Shown here in pieces: positions 62,756-64,000 of a stretch of DNA of 64,000 nt (position 1 is the first letter of the stretch; each line of letters starts with the position of its first letter). This DNA comes from Ailanthus altissimus. Lineage: Eukaryota; Streptophyta; Magnoliopsida; Sapindales; Simaroubaceae. The DNA is taken from positions 26,386,001-26,450,000 of the forward strand of contig OX327700.1 of NCBI GenBank assembly GCA_946807835.1, in the 5' to 3' direction. The translations under genes were made by a program, and so were the position numbers. The notes under the pieces are model-generated. The model did not search any database, was not told the DNA's origin, and saw nothing but the letters and a program-made list of their open reading frames with translations.

Positions 62756-63880
62756 AAACAATGGGAGCAGGTCAGATATATTTGCTCAAATTTAAATAAC
62801 CTTGCTCTTTTAATCTCGCATTTCTTTTTATCTTCCTTTCCCTACACTAACTGCCTGTTTCCCTTGACTCAGCCAATTCATTTTGTTCCGAAGTGAAGAT
62901 ATCACACTTGCAACACTTTTAGGGCCGGTGTGATGGCAGCATTTACGAAGCTTATTCTGGTCTTTTTATCTTGTAATAGTGCATATCACGTTATGGTTTG
63001 CAAAAGTTGAGATTCACTTGTTTGGGGTTGCTTGCTTTGATCCTTCCATGTATCTGGAAAATTGTGTGCCACTCTACACCAGTGAACTTGTTAGTACCTG
63101 GAACTGCTTTTTGCTGTTAATTATCTAGCAACTTTCTGTAAATTCCCACCAAGCATTGTCTTCGAATTTCCCGGCCGTTTTTCATTTCTCGATTAATCTC
63201 TGCAAGCATGTTCCGTTATTTCTCTGCGGAGGTGAAGTAATCAATGGTAAATGGCCCTACTTCAATCTTTTAGAGCTGCACTAAACTAGATTGTACTAGT
63301 TTATGTAAGCATTGTCATTGCTCTATATTTGGTGTAATATGGGTTGTCAAATTACATGCATGCGATTGTATGCTCAAATTTCAGCATTAAGATGATTAAA
63401 CTCTTTTTTTTTCAAAAAAAAAAAATGTAGGGGAAGGAGATTGGAATTCTGGACCTAAAACATTAAAGTAATGAATGATCACCGTCTTAGATGATGCAAT
63501 GAATAAAATTAGTCTACTGTAAAGTGTAAAACCATCCTTCGGTTTGGTTACTTTTTGTCCCGTTGACATTTTTTTCACCATTTTCATTTTCATATTCTAT
63601 TTAATGGGACGCAAATAGGCACATCTTTGACAATAATGTTATGTATTTTAAATTTTTTATTTCAAATAATTTATTTAATAATTATTAAATAATGAGATGA
63701 TGTAAAAAAAATTATTTTAGAAGTTATACAATTTAATCGTTCATAAATATTGACACTTTAATTAAAATGAAAAATATTTTAATTAAAATTAAAAAGTGTT
63801 AAACATTTTTCTGTGTTCAAAGTTGAATGACATTTTATTAAAAAAAACCTAATTGGCATCAACATCAAATCAAGTGATAA
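62756..63880 (+). other. ICR/RIP 3' UTR and spacer
   Basis: Sequence right after the stop at 62755 is moderately T-rich and likely 3' UTR, with TTTGTAATAG-like signals near 62970. An A-run and AT-rich spacer follow from 63400. No further gene was recognised. Confidence 0.45.
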
Positions 63881-63929
63881 ATCTGAGAAAATTATGAAAT
63901 CACAAATCAAAACCATAAATGTACCTTTG

Positions 63930-64000
63930 TTGGGCTTTAAGAGGGGAGATGGGCCTGGGATGTTAAAGATAGACCAAGAGCGGGCCGAACAAGGCCCAAC
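63930..64000. promoter_or_regulatory. Cluster of site II (TGGGCC/T) elements at the right edge
   Basis: TGGGCT at about 63930-63936, TGGGCC at 63950-63955, GGGCC near 63982 and the inverse GGCCCA at 63993-63998 fall within 70 bp. Such clusters mark TCP-bound promoters of housekeeping genes in plants, so a gene probably begins just beyond the window. Confidence 0.45.

Overview
This window is nuclear DNA from a flowering plant, most likely a eudicot. The evidence is multi-exon genes with GT-AG introns, a chloroplast-targeted carbamoyl-phosphate synthase, a plant tetraspanin, an ICR/RIP-type ROP effector, Ty1/copia, hAT and MULE-like transposable elements, and very AT-rich spacers. The species cannot be named from sequence alone. 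All calls come from reading the sequence; no database search was run.

Five host genes are supported: (1) CARB, large subunit of chloroplast carbamoyl-phosphate synthase, minus strand, first two coding exons (71-3615), running off the left edge; (2) a class I phosphatidylinositol transfer protein of ten coding exons, one only 8 nt long (18613-22084, plus); (3) the catalytic tRNA-splicing endonuclease subunit SEN2, one uninterrupted coding exon (23978-24709, plus); (4) a TET3/TET4-like tetraspanin with two coding exons (26794-29444, minus); (5) an ICR/RIP ROP-interactive coiled-coil protein with three coding exons (58905-62755, plus). They act in unrelated processes (arginine/pyrimidine precursor synthesis, phosphoinositide traffic, tRNA maturation, membrane microdomains, ROP-GTPase polarity), so no functional cluster is implied.

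The rest is mainly transposon-derived. A degenerate copia element with both LTRs and a CGATC target duplication lies at 5035-10353. A 2.47-kb solo LTR with CATAT target duplication is at 10864-13333. 13334-18400 is AT-rich spacer with three odd degenerate arrays. 31190-42268 is a heavily rearranged nest of the same long-LTR copia family: an inverted LTR, a direct LTR with primer site and decayed pol, a missing 3' LTR, a 340-bp fold-back of the LTR/leader junction, a second leader copy carrying a GC-rich hairpin array, and finally four alternately oriented copies of a tRNA-derived SINE that form near-perfect palindromes. 44586-48114 is a decayed LTR element with tandem repeats, 48557-49343 a probable solo LTR, 49735-52680 a decayed hAT transposon, and 52712-53753 a long-TIR element.

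No convincing new multi-gene system was found. The most unusual structures are the alternating SINE palindrome block, the copia leader fold-back with its GC-rich hairpins and recurring 20-bp motif, and the 8-nt microexon in the lipid-transfer gene.
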